Below the pieces are notes generated by a model. The model saw only the letters and a program-made list of their open reading frames with translations. It searched no databases and was not told the DNA's origin. Made by a program: the position numbers and the translations under genes. 64,000 nt of DNA from VRUE01 sp963703175 (GTDB lineage Bacteria; Actinomycetota; Thermoleophilia; Solirubrobacterales; 70-9), in NCBI GenBank assembly GCA_963703175.1, contig OY969794.1, forward strand, positions 2,480,001-2,544,000, read 5' to 3'. Of the stretch, positions 7,285 to 16,531 are shown piece by piece; position 1 is the first letter of the stretch; each line of letters starts with the position of its first letter.

Positions 7285-8652
7285 GTGAGCCGCTACACGT
7301 CAGCCACGCCCGAGGACCGGGCCGAGATGCTTGCAGCGATCGGCGTCGAGGAGACCGGCGAGCTGTTCGCGCAGGTTCCCGAGCCGCTGCGCCTTAACCG
7401 TCCCTTGAGCCTGCCGGCGGGGATGAGCGAGGCTGAGGTCTACGAGCGACTGGCAGAGCTCGCCGCCCGCAACGCCGACTGCGAAGAGCAGGTCTGCTTC
7501 CTCGGCGCGGGGATGTACGACCACTACGTGCCGGCGATCGTCGATGCGATCACCCAGCGCAGCGAGTTCCTCACCCCCTACACCCCCTACCAGCCGGAGA
7601 TCTCCCAGGGCGGCCTGCAGGCGATGTTTGAGTTCCAGACGTCGATGTCGGAACTGACTGCGCTGCCGGTCTCCAACGCCGGCCTTTACGAGGGGCCCTC
7701 ATCGGTTGCTTCGGCTGCCTACCTGGCGATCGGCGCTACTAAGGGCCGCCGTCGCTTCGTCGTCTCGCGCGGCGTCCATCCGCACAGCCGCGAGACGCTT
7801 GCGACCTATTCCGAGGGCTACGGCGCGATGATCGAAGAGGTTGGGCTGGAGGACGGCTTGACCGACGCTGTGGCGCTGGCTGCGGCGGTCGACGGCGAGA
7901 CCGCCGCCGTTTTCTTGCAGAGCCCCAACTTTCTCGGCGCGGTCGAGGACGTCGAGGCGCTCGCCGCTGTCGCCAAGCAACACGGCGCCCTCGTAGTCGT
8001 CGCCGTCGACCCCATGACCCTCGGCGTGCTTAAGCCACCGGGCGAGTGCGGCGCCGACATTGCCCTTGGCGAGGGTCAGCCACTCGGCAACCGGCTCGAC
8101 TTCGGCGGCCCCTCCTTTGGCTTCTTCTGCGGCAGTGAGGAGCTGATTCGCAAGATGCCGGGGCGGATCGCCGGCGAAACCGACGATGTCGAAGGTCGGC
8201 GCGGCTTTGTCCTCGCGCTGCAGACCCGCGAGCAGCACATTCGCCGCGAGAAGGCGACCCACAACATCTGCACGGCGCAAGCGCTGAACGCGCTGGCGGC
8301 GACGGTCCACCTAGCTTGGCTCGGCCGCCAGGGATTCCGCGAGTTGGGCGAGTTGCTGGTGCGCCGTACGGCCTACGCGCGCCAGCGGCTCGCGCAGGTC
8401 CCGGGGGTGGAGCTACTGCACGAAGCGCCGGTCGCCCGCGAGTTCGCCCTGCGCCTCGAGGCGCCTGTCGACCGTGTCCTCGACCGTTGCGCCGAGCGAG
8501 GTATCGCCGCCGGCTACCCGCTCGGCCGCGAGTACCCGGAGTACGAGGACGGCCTCCTGGTGGCGATTACCGAGCGCCGTACCCGGGCGCAGATCGATGA
8601 CCTGGCCGATGCGCTGGGCGCAGCGATAGCCGCCGAGGCGGTGACGGTATGA
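7285..8652 (+). CDS. gcvPA: Glycine dehydrogenase (decarboxylating) subunit 1
   Basis: With subunit 2 this forms the split, two-gene form of the PLP-dependent P protein, which decarboxylates glycine and loads the residue onto lipoyl-GcvH. The 455-aa protein has the family features YTPYQPEISQGGLQAMFEFQT, YEGPSSVASAAYLAI, SRGVHPHSRE and GGPSFGFFCG. Subunit 1 carries no PLP lysine; that lies in subunit 2. The stop shares four bases with the next ATG. A -10 box directly upstream suggests a second promoter inside the gcv locus. Confidence 0.95.
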   Translation: MSRYTSATPEDRAEMLAAIGVEETGELFAQVPEPLRLNRPLSLPAGMSEAEVYERLAELAARNADCEEQVCFLGAGMYDHYVPAIVDAITQRSEFLTPYTPYQPEISQGGLQAMFEFQTSMSELTALPVSNAGLYEGPSSVASAAYLAIGATKGRRRFVVSRGVHPHSRETLATYSEGYGAMIEEVGLEDGLTDAVALAAAVDGETAAVFLQSPNFLGAVEDVEALAAVAKQHGALVVVAVDPMTLGVLKPPGECGADIALGEGQPLGNRLDFGGPSFGFFCGSEELIRKMPGRIAGETDDVEGRRGFVLALQTREQHIRREKATHNICTAQALNALAATVHLAWLGRQGFRELGELLVRRTAYARQRLAQVPGVELLHEAPVAREFALRLEAPVDRVLDRCAERGIAAGYPLGREYPEYEDGLLVAITERRTRAQIDDLADALGAAIAAEAVTV

Positions 8653-10148
8653 ACCAACAGGACGAAGCGGTGCTGACGATCTTCGAGCGCTCTAAGCCGG
8701 GCCGGCGGGCCGCTGTCCTGCCCGACGCTGAAGTGCCCGAGCCGCCGCTGGAGGAGCTGATCCCGGCCAACCTGCTGCGCGAGGAGTCGCCACGCCTGCC
8801 CGAGGTCGCCGAGCCGGAGATCGTCCGCCACTACAACCGTCTTTCGCGGCGCAACTTCGACCTCGACAGCGGCTTCTACCCGCTTGGTTCATGCACGATG
8901 AAGCACAACCCGCGGCTCAACGAGCGGGTGGCGGCCTTGCCCGGGCACGCCCGCCTACACCCGGCGCAGGAGCCCAAGCGGGCCCAGGGCGCGCTGGAGC
9001 TGATGTGGCTGCTGCAGGAGTCGTTGGCGGAGATCTGCGGCCTGCCGCACGTCAGCCTGCAGCCCTCGGCTGGGTCGCACGGCGAGCTCGCCGGCCTACT
9101 GCTGACCAGGGCATTCCATGCCGATCGCGGCGAAGCGCGGACCAAGGTCCTGGCTCCGGATACCTCGCACGGCACTAACCCGGCCTCGGTGACGATGGCC
9201 GGCTACGAGATCGTCAAAGTCGCGACCGATGAACGCGGCGGCGTCGAGATGGACGACCTGAGGGCCAAGGTCGACGACGAAGTCGCCTGCCTGATGCTGA
9301 CCAACCCCAACACGCTCGGCCTCTTCGACGAGAACATCGCCGAGATGGCGGCGATGATCCACGGGGTAGGAGGGACGCTCTACTACGACGGCGCCAACCT
9401 CAACGCGGTGATGGGCCAATCGCGGCCCGGGGATATGGGCTTCGACATCGTCCACGTCAACCTGCACAAGTCCTTCAGCCAGCCGCACGGCGGCGGCGGC
9501 CCGGGGGCCGGGCCGATCGCCGTCTCCGACCGGATCGAGCCCTTCTTGCCGCGACCACAGGTGGTGCGGCGCGAGAGCGGCAACGGCAGCGGCCCGACAT
9601 ATGACCTCGACCACGATCGGCCCAAGTCAATCGGTCGGCTGCGCGGCTTTCAGGGCAACTTCGGCGTCTTCGTTCGCTCCTACGCATACATCCTCAGCCT
9701 CGGTGCCGACGGCCTCGCCGAGGCTTCGGAGACGGCGGTGCTGAATGCCAACTACCTCAAAGCCCGGCTGGCGGAAGGTCGGGCGGGTAAATACACGCCG
9801 ATCGCCTTCGACCGTCACTGCATGCACGAGTTCGTCCTCTCGGGCAAGCCGATGAAGCGGGAACTGGGCATCGCCACGCTTGACCTAGCCAAGCGCTTGC
9901 TCAACTTCGGCTTCCACCCACCGACCGTCTACTTCCCGCTCCTGGTTGAGGAGGCGCTGATGGTCGAGCCAACCGAGACCGAGACCAAGGAGAGCCTCGA
10001 CGCCTTTGCTGAGGCGATCGAGCAAATCCTCACCGAGGCCGAGGCCGACCCCGAGAAGGCCAAGCAGGCCCCCTACACAACTCCGGTCCGCCGCCTCGAT
10101 GAGGTCAAAGCCACTCGCAAGCCAGTAGTCCGCCAGTCGCTGGGCTGA
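8649..10148 (+). CDS. gcvPB: Glycine dehydrogenase (decarboxylating) subunit 2
   Basis: This is the PLP-binding half of the P protein. The 499-aa sequence has GSCTMKHNP, LQPSAGSHGELAGL, the nucleotide-like loop AGYEIVKV, and the PLP lysine in VNLHKSFSQPHGGGGPGAGP. Length and motif order match gcvPB of split systems. The start overlaps gcvPA (ATGA) and the stop overlaps the acetyltransferase start (TGATG), so all are probably co-translated. Confidence 0.96.
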   Translation: MNQQDEAVLTIFERSKPGRRAAVLPDAEVPEPPLEELIPANLLREESPRLPEVAEPEIVRHYNRLSRRNFDLDSGFYPLGSCTMKHNPRLNERVAALPGHARLHPAQEPKRAQGALELMWLLQESLAEICGLPHVSLQPSAGSHGELAGLLLTRAFHADRGEARTKVLAPDTSHGTNPASVTMAGYEIVKVATDERGGVEMDDLRAKVDDEVACLMLTNPNTLGLFDENIAEMAAMIHGVGGTLYYDGANLNAVMGQSRPGDMGFDIVHVNLHKSFSQPHGGGGPGAGPIAVSDRIEPFLPRPQVVRRESGNGSGPTYDLDHDRPKSIGRLRGFQGNFGVFVRSYAYILSLGADGLAEASETAVLNANYLKARLAEGRAGKYTPIAFDRHCMHEFVLSGKPMKRELGIATLDLAKRLLNFGFHPPTVYFPLLVEEALMVEPTETETKESLDAFAEAIEQILTEAEADPEKAKQAPYTTPVRRLDEVKATRKPVVRQSLG

Positions 10149-10765
10149 TGGCGGCCGACGCCTACCGGCCTGCAGCTGTCGACGCCCGCGTCGCAACGGC
10201 GGCGGACTTGCCGGCGGTGGCCAAGACGATGGCCGCGGCGTTCTACGACGACCCGATCTGGGGTTGGGCGTTTCCGGACTCCGAGCGGCGGCTCGAACAG
10301 CAGCGGGCTCTCTGGCGACTCGCACTCGAATCGGCCCTCGGCTACGGCTGGGTCTGGCTCGCCGACGGCGGGGCGTCGGCCGCGCTGTGGATCCCGCCGG
10401 GCAAGCCCGAGCTGCGCCCAGAGGATGAGGAGCGGCTGGGGCCGCTGTTGGCCGAGCTCCTCGGCGACGGGGCGGCGAGGGTGCTTGACACCTTCGAGCG
10501 GTTCGATGCGGCCCATCCTCAGGAGCCCCACTACTACCTGAGCCTCCTCGCGACTCACCCCGACCATCGCGGTCGTGGGGTGGGCATGGGGCTGCTGGCG
10601 GACAACCTGGCGCGAATCGACGCCGAGGGCGTACCCGCATTTCTCGAGTCCTCGAATCCCGTCAACGATTACCGCTACGAACGGCTCAGCTTCGTTCGCT
10701 GCGGCGAGTTCGAGCTGGGCGAAGACGGGCCAAGTGTCACTCAGATGTGGCGCGACCCGCGCTAG
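10148..10765 (+). CDS. GNAT-family N-acetyltransferase
   Basis: The 205-aa protein has one GNAT fold. An N-terminal segment with AAAFYDDPIWGWAFPD is followed by the acetyl-CoA loop in LATHPDHRGRGVGMGLL (the R/Q-x-x-G-x-G/A motif) and a C-terminal VPAFLESSNPVNDYRYERLSF typical of small-molecule or stress GNATs. The substrate cannot be told. It is translationally coupled to gcvPB (one-base overlap) and converges with the minus-strand polymerase gene, overlapping its stop by four bases. Confidence 0.85.
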   Translation: MAADAYRPAAVDARVATAADLPAVAKTMAAAFYDDPIWGWAFPDSERRLEQQRALWRLALESALGYGWVWLADGGASAALWIPPGKPELRPEDEERLGPLLAELLGDGAARVLDTFERFDAAHPQEPHYYLSLLATHPDHRGRGVGMGLLADNLARIDAEGVPAFLESSNPVNDYRYERLSFVRCGEFELGEDGPSVTQMWRDPR

Positions 10766-11670
10766 AGCTCCGGCAGCTCCTGTTCGAGCTCCAGCACCGG
10801 GGCGAAGAGGTCGCCATGCTGCTCGATCCGCTCCAAGGCCTGGCCGGCTTCGAAGACGAGCGAGGAGCCGTCGCCACTGTCGGCGACGGCCTCTACCTCC
10901 TCCCAGGTAACCGGGGTTGAGGCGGTCGGGCGTTCGCGGGCGCGCAGCGAGTAGACCGCGATCGTCGTCTTGCGCTGGTGATTCTGGGACCAGTCGACGA
11001 AGACCTTGCCCTCGCGTTCGACCTTTTTCATTTTTGAGACGACTTTGTCCGGCGTCTGCTTCTCGAGCAGCTGGGCGATCGCTTTAGCAAACGGTTTGGT
11101 CTGGTCGTAGGAGGCTTTTTGGTTGAGTGGTACGTAGATCTGCAGGCCCTTCGAGCCCGAGGTCTTGGCAAAGGACTCGACGTCGAAGTGGCCGAACAGG
11201 TCGCGCAGGCGCAGCCCTACCCGACAGCAGTCGACGATGTCGGCGGGCGGCCCGGGATCCAAGTCGAAGGCCAGCACCGTCGGCCGCTTCGGTGCCCGCG
11301 AGAGCGAGAGCGAGGGATGTAGCTCGATCGCCGCCAGCTGCGCCATCCAGATCAGCGTCGGCAGGCTGTCGCAGACGCAGAAGTCGATTTTTCCGGTGCT
11401 GGCAGACACCGGCGTCGTCTTCACCCAGTCTGGCCGGTGCTTGGGGCAACGCTTCTCGAAGAAGGCCGCATCAAGATCGTCGACGCCTTCGGGGAAGCGG
11501 CGTAGCGTCACCGCCCGCCCGGTCAGATGGGGGACGATCGCCGGCGCCACCTTGGCGTAGTAGTCGACCACCTCGCCCTTGGTGAAGCCGGCCTCCGGGT
11601 AGAGCACCTTGTCGAGGTTGGTGAGCTTTAGCTCACGGCCGTCGACCTCGACCTGGCGGCTGCTGGCCAC
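10762..11670 (-). CDS. ligD: NHEJ polymerase/primase (LigD polymerase domain protein)
   Basis: This is a stand-alone 302-aa LigD-type polymerase domain of the archaeo-eukaryotic primase superfamily. It fills gaps and adds (ribo)nucleotides during Ku-dependent end joining. Visible features are LTNLDKVLYPEAGFTKG, the catalytic pair in AFDLDPGPPAD, SGSKGLQIYVPL, and the third catalytic aspartate in VFVDWSQNHQRKTT. No ligase or phosphoesterase domain is attached, so the ligase must be encoded elsewhere. It starts 3 bp after ku on the same strand and was probably co-transcribed with it. Confidence 0.92.
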   Translation of the reverse strand: MASSRQVEVDGRELKLTNLDKVLYPEAGFTKGEVVDYYAKVAPAIVPHLTGRAVTLRRFPEGVDDLDAAFFEKRCPKHRPDWVKTTPVSASTGKIDFCVCDSLPTLIWMAQLAAIELHPSLSLSRAPKRPTVLAFDLDPGPPADIVDCCRVGLRLRDLFGHFDVESFAKTSGSKGLQIYVPLNQKASYDQTKPFAKAIAQLLEKQTPDKVVSKMKKVEREGKVFVDWSQNHQRKTTIAVYSLRARERPTASTPVTWEEVEAVADSGDGSSLVFEAGQALERIEQHGDLFAPVLELEQELPEL

Positions 11671-11673
11671 AAG

Positions 11674-12546
11674 CTATTTCGAGGCTTTGGCTTTTTTGCC
11701 GGAGGAAGAGCGTTTTTTCGGCGCCTTTGCTTTGGCGGCTTTCGCTTTGCCTTTGCCCCGCTCTTTGACCGCGGCGATGCTTTCCTCGAGTGCGCTCATC
11801 AGGTCGGGGGCGGCGGTCGGCTTCGGCGCCTCGGTCGCCGGCGCGGTGAGCACGTCCTTGCCCTCGGCCTTGCGTTCGATCAGCGAGAGCAGCTCCTCGC
11901 GGTACTCGTCCCGGTAGGCGCTCGGGTCGAATTCCGTGGTCAGCGAATCAATCAGCTGTTCGGCCATCTCGACCTCCTTCTTCGCCACTTTCCGCTCGCT
12001 CTGTGGCAGCACGTCCTCCAGTTCGGACGGCGCAACCACCTCGTCGGCAAAGCGCATCGTGGTCAAGGTCAGCACGCCGTCGCCCGGACGCAGCGCCGCC
12101 AGGTGCTCCTTGTTGCGGAAGACGAAACGGGCGATCGCCACCTTGCCCGATTCCTGCATCGCTTTGGCGAGCAGCGAATACGCCTTCTCGGCGCCCTCCG
12201 CCGGACCGAGGTAGTAGGGGCTGTCGAAGTAGATCGGGTCGATCTGGTCGAGGTAGACGAAGTCCTGCACCTCGATCGCCCGCGTCTTCTCCGGCGCCAT
12301 CGCGGCCATCTCGTCTTTGCTCAGCGGCACGTAGCGATCGGGCGTGACTTCGAAGGCCTTGACGATCTCGCCGTAGGGGACCTCCTCGTCGGTGCCCTCG
12401 GCGACCCGCCGGTGTTTGATCCGGGCGCCGTCGGACTCGCGGATCTCGCGCAGCGAGATGCCCCGGCGCGCGACCGCGCTGTAGAGCTTGACGGGCACGT
12501 TGAGTAGCCCGAAGCTGATCGTTCCGCTCCAGATGGCTCTTGGCAT
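11674..12546 (-). CDS. ku: DNA end-binding protein Ku
   Basis: Ku binds double-strand break ends as a homodimer and recruits LigD. The 290-aa sequence begins with RAIWSGTISFGLLNVPVKLY, the standard bacterial Ku start, and contains the Ku core beta-barrel (VYLDQIDPIYFDSPYYLGP). It ends in a lysine/alanine-rich tail (about the last 35 residues), like the DNA-binding tails of many actinobacterial Ku proteins. A TAGGTG hexamer (complement of 12555-12560) lies 8 nt upstream, a weak candidate for a leaderless promoter. The pair ku-ligD forms a compact NHEJ operon. Confidence 0.95.
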   Translation of the reverse strand: MPRAIWSGTISFGLLNVPVKLYSAVARRGISLREIRESDGARIKHRRVAEGTDEEVPYGEIVKAFEVTPDRYVPLSKDEMAAMAPEKTRAIEVQDFVYLDQIDPIYFDSPYYLGPAEGAEKAYSLLAKAMQESGKVAIARFVFRNKEHLAALRPGDGVLTLTTMRFADEVVAPSELEDVLPQSERKVAKKEVEMAEQLIDSLTTEFDPSAYRDEYREELLSLIERKAEGKDVLTAPATEAPKPTAAPDLMSALEESIAAVKERGKGKAKAAKAKAPKKRSSSGKKAKASK

Positions 12547-12647
12547 TAGCGAATCACCTACCCGGATTCTGGCAGCCGCGCACCGACTGCCGCTGTGGCC
12601 GGGGGGCGGCGGGATGCTTCTTGCGTCGGGTGCGGGATCATGCGCCG

Positions 12648-13304
12648 GTGCTGTTCGAGCTTCGCGACGTCAGCCTCACCCGCGGTGACCGCCTCGTCCT
12701 CGATTCGGTCAGCGCCGAGATTCACCCTGGCGCGACCGCGATCGTCGGCCCCTCGGGCAGCGGCAAGTCGACCCTGTTGCGCCTGCTCAACCGGCTCGCT
12801 GATCCCGATACAGGCACGATCTCCTACAAGGGCAAGCCATTGCCGCAGTACGACCCGCTGCAACTGCGGCGCGAGGTCTCGCTGGTGCCGCAGTTACCGT
12901 CGCTGCGCGAAGGCACGGTCGAGTCGAACCTCGTTTACGCGGCCGGTCTCGCCGGCAAGGAGCTCGACCCGGCACGCTGCCTTGGTCACGCCGGACTCGA
13001 CACCGGGTTTGCCGAGCGCGACGTGAGCAAGCTCTCGGTCGGTGAGCAGCAGCGGGCGATGTTGGCGCGGGCATTGGCTCAAGAACCGGCGGTTCTGCTC
13101 CTCGACGAGCCGACCTCGGCGCTCGACCACGACACGCGGGATGCAATCGAGGCGACGCTGGCCCGGCTGCGGACCGAGATTGACATCTCGCTGATCGTCG
13201 TCAGTCACGATCCCGAGCAGGCACGCCGGCTCGCCGACCGGGCAGTTCGACTCAAGGCGGGTCGTGTCATGGCCTGCGGCTCACTCGAGCAGGCGCTGGC
13301 GTGA
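12648..13304 (+). CDS. fetA: ABC transporter ATPase, FetA/YbbL type
   Basis: The 218-aa ATPase has Walker A GPSGSGKSTLLRLL, the signature LSVGEQQRAML, Walker B VLLLDEPTSALD and the H-loop VVSHD. It overlaps a FetB/YbbM permease by four bases, and in E. coli this pair exports iron and protects from peroxide stress. GTG 12648 is chosen because family homology (LFELRDVSL) starts there; the upstream in-frame stretch has no homology pattern. No Shine-Dalgarno is evident. The metal specificity is inferred from the partner only. Confidence 0.88.
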   Translation: MLFELRDVSLTRGDRLVLDSVSAEIHPGATAIVGPSGSGKSTLLRLLNRLADPDTGTISYKGKPLPQYDPLQLRREVSLVPQLPSLREGTVESNLVYAAGLAGKELDPARCLGHAGLDTGFAERDVSKLSVGEQQRAMLARALAQEPAVLLLDEPTSALDHDTRDAIEATLARLRTEIDISLIVVSHDPEQARRLADRAVRLKAGRVMACGSLEQALA

Positions 13305-14074
13305 GCACCTCGATCGACGTCTCGCTCGGCCAGGTTGTCGCTGCCCTGGCGCTTGTCGCCCTGGCGGCCGGGATCTCCTTCTGGCGCCGCACCGACCTGG
13401 AGCGCGACATCATCGTCGCCACCGTCCGCTCCTTCGTCCAGCTGACCGCGATCGGCTACGCGATCAAGCTGATCTTCGAAGCCGACACGATCTGGCTGGT
13501 GGTGGCGCTGCTTTCGGTGATGGTGCTCTTCGGCGCGCTGACCGCCCGCAGCCGAGCGAAGAAGGTCCCGGGCGCCTTTTGGCCGCTGCTGATCGGGTTG
13601 GCGATCGCGGCGGCCTCGACCCTGGGGCTGGTCGTCGCCCTGGGCATCTTCGAAGCAACGCCGCGCTACCTCGTCCCGGTGGGCGGGATGATGATCGGCA
13701 ACGCGATGACCGCTTCGGCGGTCGCACTCAACCGGCTTGGCGATGAGGTGACCGACTCGCGAGCCGCGATCGAGGCGACCCTCGCGCTTGGGGCAACCGC
13801 GCGCGAGGCGTCAGCACCGTTCGTTCGCCGCGCCCTGCGCTCGGGCACGATCGCGCTGATCGACTCGACCAAGACCACCGGCCTGATCTTCTTCCCCGGC
13901 ACGATGGTCGGGATGCTGCTCGCCGGCGCCGAACCGACCGATGCAGTCCGCCTCCAGCTGATCCTCCTCTACGCCTTGCTTGGCAGCACGGCGATTGCCG
14001 CCCTCGTCGCCACCGGGCTCGCCTACCGCAACTTTTTCACCCCGGCGCAGCAACTGCGCGAGTTGGCTGAGTGA
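13301..14074 (+). CDS. fetB: ABC transporter permease, FetB/YbbM (UPF0014) family
   Basis: The 257-aa membrane protein has about seven hydrophobic helices and the family signatures VRSFVQLTAIGYAI, VPVGGMMIGNAMTASAVALNRL, and DSTKTTGLIFFPGTMVGMLLAGA. These are characteristic of UPF0014/FetB permeases. The start GTG 13301 overlaps the ATPase stop (GTGA), which supports a two-component exporter, probably for iron by homology. Confidence 0.92.
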   Translation: MSTSIDVSLGQVVAALALVALAAGISFWRRTDLERDIIVATVRSFVQLTAIGYAIKLIFEADTIWLVVALLSVMVLFGALTARSRAKKVPGAFWPLLIGLAIAAASTLGLVVALGIFEATPRYLVPVGGMMIGNAMTASAVALNRLGDEVTDSRAAIEATLALGATAREASAPFVRRALRSGTIALIDSTKTTGLIFFPGTMVGMLLAGAEPTDAVRLQLILLYALLGSTAIAALVATGLAYRNFFTPAQQLRELAE

Positions 14075-14083
14075 CCCCGTACG

Positions 14084-14089
14084 TACACT
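14084..14089 (+). promoter_or_regulatory. -10 box of the MFS gene (leaderless type)
   Basis: TACACT, exactly 7 nt before GTG 14097, no Shine-Dalgarno. Confidence 0.65.
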
Positions 14090-14096
14090 GAGCTCA

Positions 14097-15728
14097 GTGT
14101 CCCGCCAACAGCGATTGACGCTGGTAGCGACGATCCTCGGCTCGACGGTCGTCTTCCTCGACTCGACCGTGGTCAACGTGGCGTTGCCGGCGATCGCCGA
14201 CGGACTCGACGCCGGGTTGGCCGGTCAGCAGTGGGTGGTCGAGGCATACATGCTGACCTTGGTCTCGCTGCTCTTGGTCGGCGGCTCGCTCGGCGACCAG
14301 TTCGGTCGACGGCGGATGTTCGTCTTCGGTCTGATCGCCTTTGGTGCGACCTCGATCCTCTGCGCGGTCTCGCCTTCGGTTGAGTTCCTGATTGGCGCCC
14401 GTGCTCTCCAGGGGATCGCCGGGGCGCTGCTCGTTCCCGGCTCACTGGCAATCGTCGCCGCGACCTTCGAGGGCGCGGCGCGCGGGAAGGCGGTCGGCAC
14501 TTGGACCGCGTGGACCGGGATCGCGACGGTGCTCGGTCCGGCTGGTGGCGGCGCCTTGGTCGAGGCGATTTCCTGGCGGGCGATCTTCTGGGTCAATATC
14601 CCACTGATCGCGGCCACCGCGGCGATGACCATGCATTCGGTGCGCGAGAGCCGCGACATGGAGGCCTTCCGCGGCATCGATTGGCTCGGCATCGCCCTTT
14701 CCGCCGCCGGACTGGCCGGGCCGGTCTTCGCCCTGATCGAGCAGCCGACGCGTGGCTGGGGAGATCCGGTGGTTTGGGTCTCGATGCTCGTCGGGGTCGT
14801 CTGCTTCGCGCTTTTCGTCCTACGCGAGGCTCGCGCTCGCCACCCGATGCTCGAACTCTCGCTCTTCCGGATCCGCAACTTCCGCGTCGCCAACCTGACC
14901 ACGCTCGCCGCTTACGCGGGACTGATCGGGGGCCTCTTTTTCGTCGGCCTCTTCCTCCAGCAGGTCGCCGGTTACACGCCAATTGAGGCCGGGCTGGCGA
15001 CGACGCCGGTCTCACTGATCCTCTTCTTCCTCTCGCCCCGTTGGGGCAAGCTCGCCTCGGGAACCGGGCCGCGCTTGCCGATGAGCCTCGGGCCGATAGT
15101 CGGCGGGATCGGCCTGATCATGCTGATGCGCGTCGGCTCCGATCCCAGTTACGTCGCCGACGTCTTGCCGGCGATCCTCGTCTTCGGCCTCGGCCTCTCC
15201 GCGACCGTGGCACCGCTGACCGCGACCGTGCTCGACTCGGTCGAGGAACGCCACGTCGGCATCGCTTCGGGTGTCAACAACGGTGTCGCCCGAGTGGCGG
15301 GCCTGCTGGCGATCGCCGTACTGGGGGCGGTGATTTCGGCCGGCTTTGGCTCGACCCTCGACTCGAACCTCGGCCAGGCCCCGCTGGGGCCGCGGGCTCA
15401 GCACGCCGTCGACGAGGCGAAGAAGCAGCCCCTTGCCGTTCCCTCGACGAGGAGATTGCCACCGGCACAGGCGCAGCGCGTCGAGACCGCGTCGGCGGAC
15501 GCCTCCACCTCAGCCTTCCACCTCGGTGTCCTGATTGCCGGCCTGCTGATGATCGCCGGCGGCATCCTCGCCGGGGTCGGGATCGAGAACCCGAAACGCA
15601 AAGTCGAAGCCGTAGCCAGCCGCGGCTCAGCCCAAGCCGGCGAGTGTGGCCACGGCGCCGACGCCGACTGCCACGATCAAAAACAGCTCCCCCAAACCGG
15701 TGAGGCCCCGGAGCCAGAGCCGGCTTGA
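14097..15728 (+). CDS. MFS drug exporter, DHA2 (EmrB/QacA) family, 14 TM
   Basis: The 543-aa protein begins with the DHA2 pattern LDSTVVNVALPAIADGL, then QQWVVEAYMLTLVSLLLVGG, motif A GDQFGRRRMFVFG, and the motif C region around GPAGGGALV; about 14 hydrophobic helices follow. This family exports hydrophobic drugs or biocides with proton exchange. GTG 14097 is preferred to the upstream ATG at 13980, which lies inside fetB. The C-terminus is a cytoplasmic Ala/Pro/Glu-rich tail. No adjacent regulator of the TetR or MarR type is present, although a winged-helix cluster follows downstream. Confidence 0.9.
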   Translation: MSRQQRLTLVATILGSTVVFLDSTVVNVALPAIADGLDAGLAGQQWVVEAYMLTLVSLLLVGGSLGDQFGRRRMFVFGLIAFGATSILCAVSPSVEFLIGARALQGIAGALLVPGSLAIVAATFEGAARGKAVGTWTAWTGIATVLGPAGGGALVEAISWRAIFWVNIPLIAATAAMTMHSVRESRDMEAFRGIDWLGIALSAAGLAGPVFALIEQPTRGWGDPVVWVSMLVGVVCFALFVLREARARHPMLELSLFRIRNFRVANLTTLAAYAGLIGGLFFVGLFLQQVAGYTPIEAGLATTPVSLILFFLSPRWGKLASGTGPRLPMSLGPIVGGIGLIMLMRVGSDPSYVADVLPAILVFGLGLSATVAPLTATVLDSVEERHVGIASGVNNGVARVAGLLAIAVLGAVISAGFGSTLDSNLGQAPLGPRAQHAVDEAKKQPLAVPSTRRLPPAQAQRVETASADASTSAFHLGVLIAGLLMIAGGILAGVGIENPKRKVEAVASRGSAQAGECGHGADADCHDQKQLPQTGEAPEPEPA

Positions 15729-15785
15729 GTGGGACGTCCACCCAAGTCGCTTGAGCATCCGGGGCGGGTGCCCACGCGAGCTTCT

Positions 15786-16055
15786 TCAGGAGTATTGGAA
15801 GATCGCGGCAGCTCGCAGGGCGGCGTATGTCGGTTCCACCACCTCACCGTTTAACCGAACCAGGCCTGAGCGCCTGAGCGCTTGAAGGGCGTCAAGGATC
15901 GCAGTGCGGTCTGTTCCGCTCGGACCGTGCTCCATCCTCAGGACCAGCTCCTCGGATGTCAGGTGGTCTGGGTGCAAAACAACGATCTCCAAGAGAAGCG
16001 AATGCTCGACCCATAGATCCTGCTCTTTTAGCGATTTGCTACTCGACCGGCACAT
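15786..16055 (-). CDS. Small winged-helix protein (hypothetical)
   Basis: An 89-aa protein in the accessory patch. Residues about 18-85 look like a winged helix: LLLEIVVLHPDHLTSEELVLRM (helix, turn), then DRTAILDALQALRRSGLVRLNG (recognition helix and wing), ending VVEPTYAALRAAAIF. I recognise similar small proteins as common in Thermoleophilia genomes (recollection, not a search). The start could be the ATG at 16055 or an in-frame GTG before EHSLLLEI. The short overlap with the next upstream minus-strand frame supports a small operon. Specific role unknown. Confidence 0.6.
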   Translation of the reverse strand: MCRSSSKSLKEQDLWVEHSLLLEIVVLHPDHLTSEELVLRMEHGPSGTDRTAILDALQALRRSGLVRLNGEVVEPTYAALRAAAIFQYS

Positions 16056-16293
16056 CGCTCGACCCCAGTAACCCGAAGCCTTTTTTGGACTTCCAGTCGA
16101 TTCCTCTGAACAGCTCGTCGAGTACCTGCGAGATCCCTATACGTGCGCGGCAGGCACGAAGCCTCTGACTGAATTGGACGACGAGCGGGCTTCTGGCTAC
16201 AGATTTCATTTCATATGCCTGTTTCATGCGCACCTCAAGCGCCTTCGCTTGAATTTCGATCCACCAGTCGGTGAGGAACATCGAAGAGGTCAT
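16039..16293 (-). CDS. Hypothetical protein, 84 aa
   Basis: This minus-strand frame overlaps its neighbours on both sides (by 17 and 59 bp). The product is basic at its centre (FSQRLRACRARIGISQVLDELF) and has no motif I recognise. The central part could be a degenerate DNA-binding helix pair. The long overlap with the upstream winged-helix gene is unusual and leaves real doubt; it may instead be a remnant. Low confidence. Confidence 0.35.
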   Translation of the reverse strand: MTSSMFLTDWWIEIQAKALEVRMKQAYEMKSVARSPLVVQFSQRLRACRARIGISQVLDELFRGIDWKSKKGFGLLGSSDVPVE

Positions 16294-16531
16294 TTCGTGA
16301 GGTAGCGCTCTCTGCGTTCACCGGAGAAGGCTCTGTCACGTTGAGCGCATCAAGGACACGTAGATGGCGCGCGGCCTCCCACATGCTGAGGAAGCCGTCG
16401 AGGACATCAACCAACGCAACTGCCGAAAGAGGCTCGCCAATCCACCAAAGCGCTTCGATGATCGGCACGCGAAGGGGATGTAGGGCCTTCGCCGGAAGAG
16501 TTGACCAGAACTCCCTGTAGTCGTTGCTCAT
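16235..16531 (-). CDS. Small winged-helix transcriptional regulator (hypothetical)
   Basis: The 98-aa product has an HTH-like N-terminal half: LPAKALHPLRVPIIEALWWIG resembles the HPLRxxIL opening of ArsR-type winged helices, followed by PLSAVALVDVLDG and AARHLRVLDALNVTEP, where the wing is expected. The ATG at 16531 has a strong GGAGG five bases upstream on the minus strand, so this start is chosen over an ATG at 16642. Use of a Shine-Dalgarno contrasts with most genes in the window. It probably regulates itself or the adjacent tandem regulator. Confidence 0.6.
   Translation of the reverse strand: MSNDYREFWSTLPAKALHPLRVPIIEALWWIGEPLSAVALVDVLDGFLSMWEAARHLRVLDALNVTEPSPVNAESATSRNDLFDVPHRLVDRNSSEGA

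Noticed and set aside
15665..15728. LPQTG sequence near the C-terminus of the MFS protein
   Set aside because: A sortase signal needs a following hydrophobic helix and basic tail. Here an acidic, Pro-rich end follows and the protein is a polytopic transporter, so the motif is chance.
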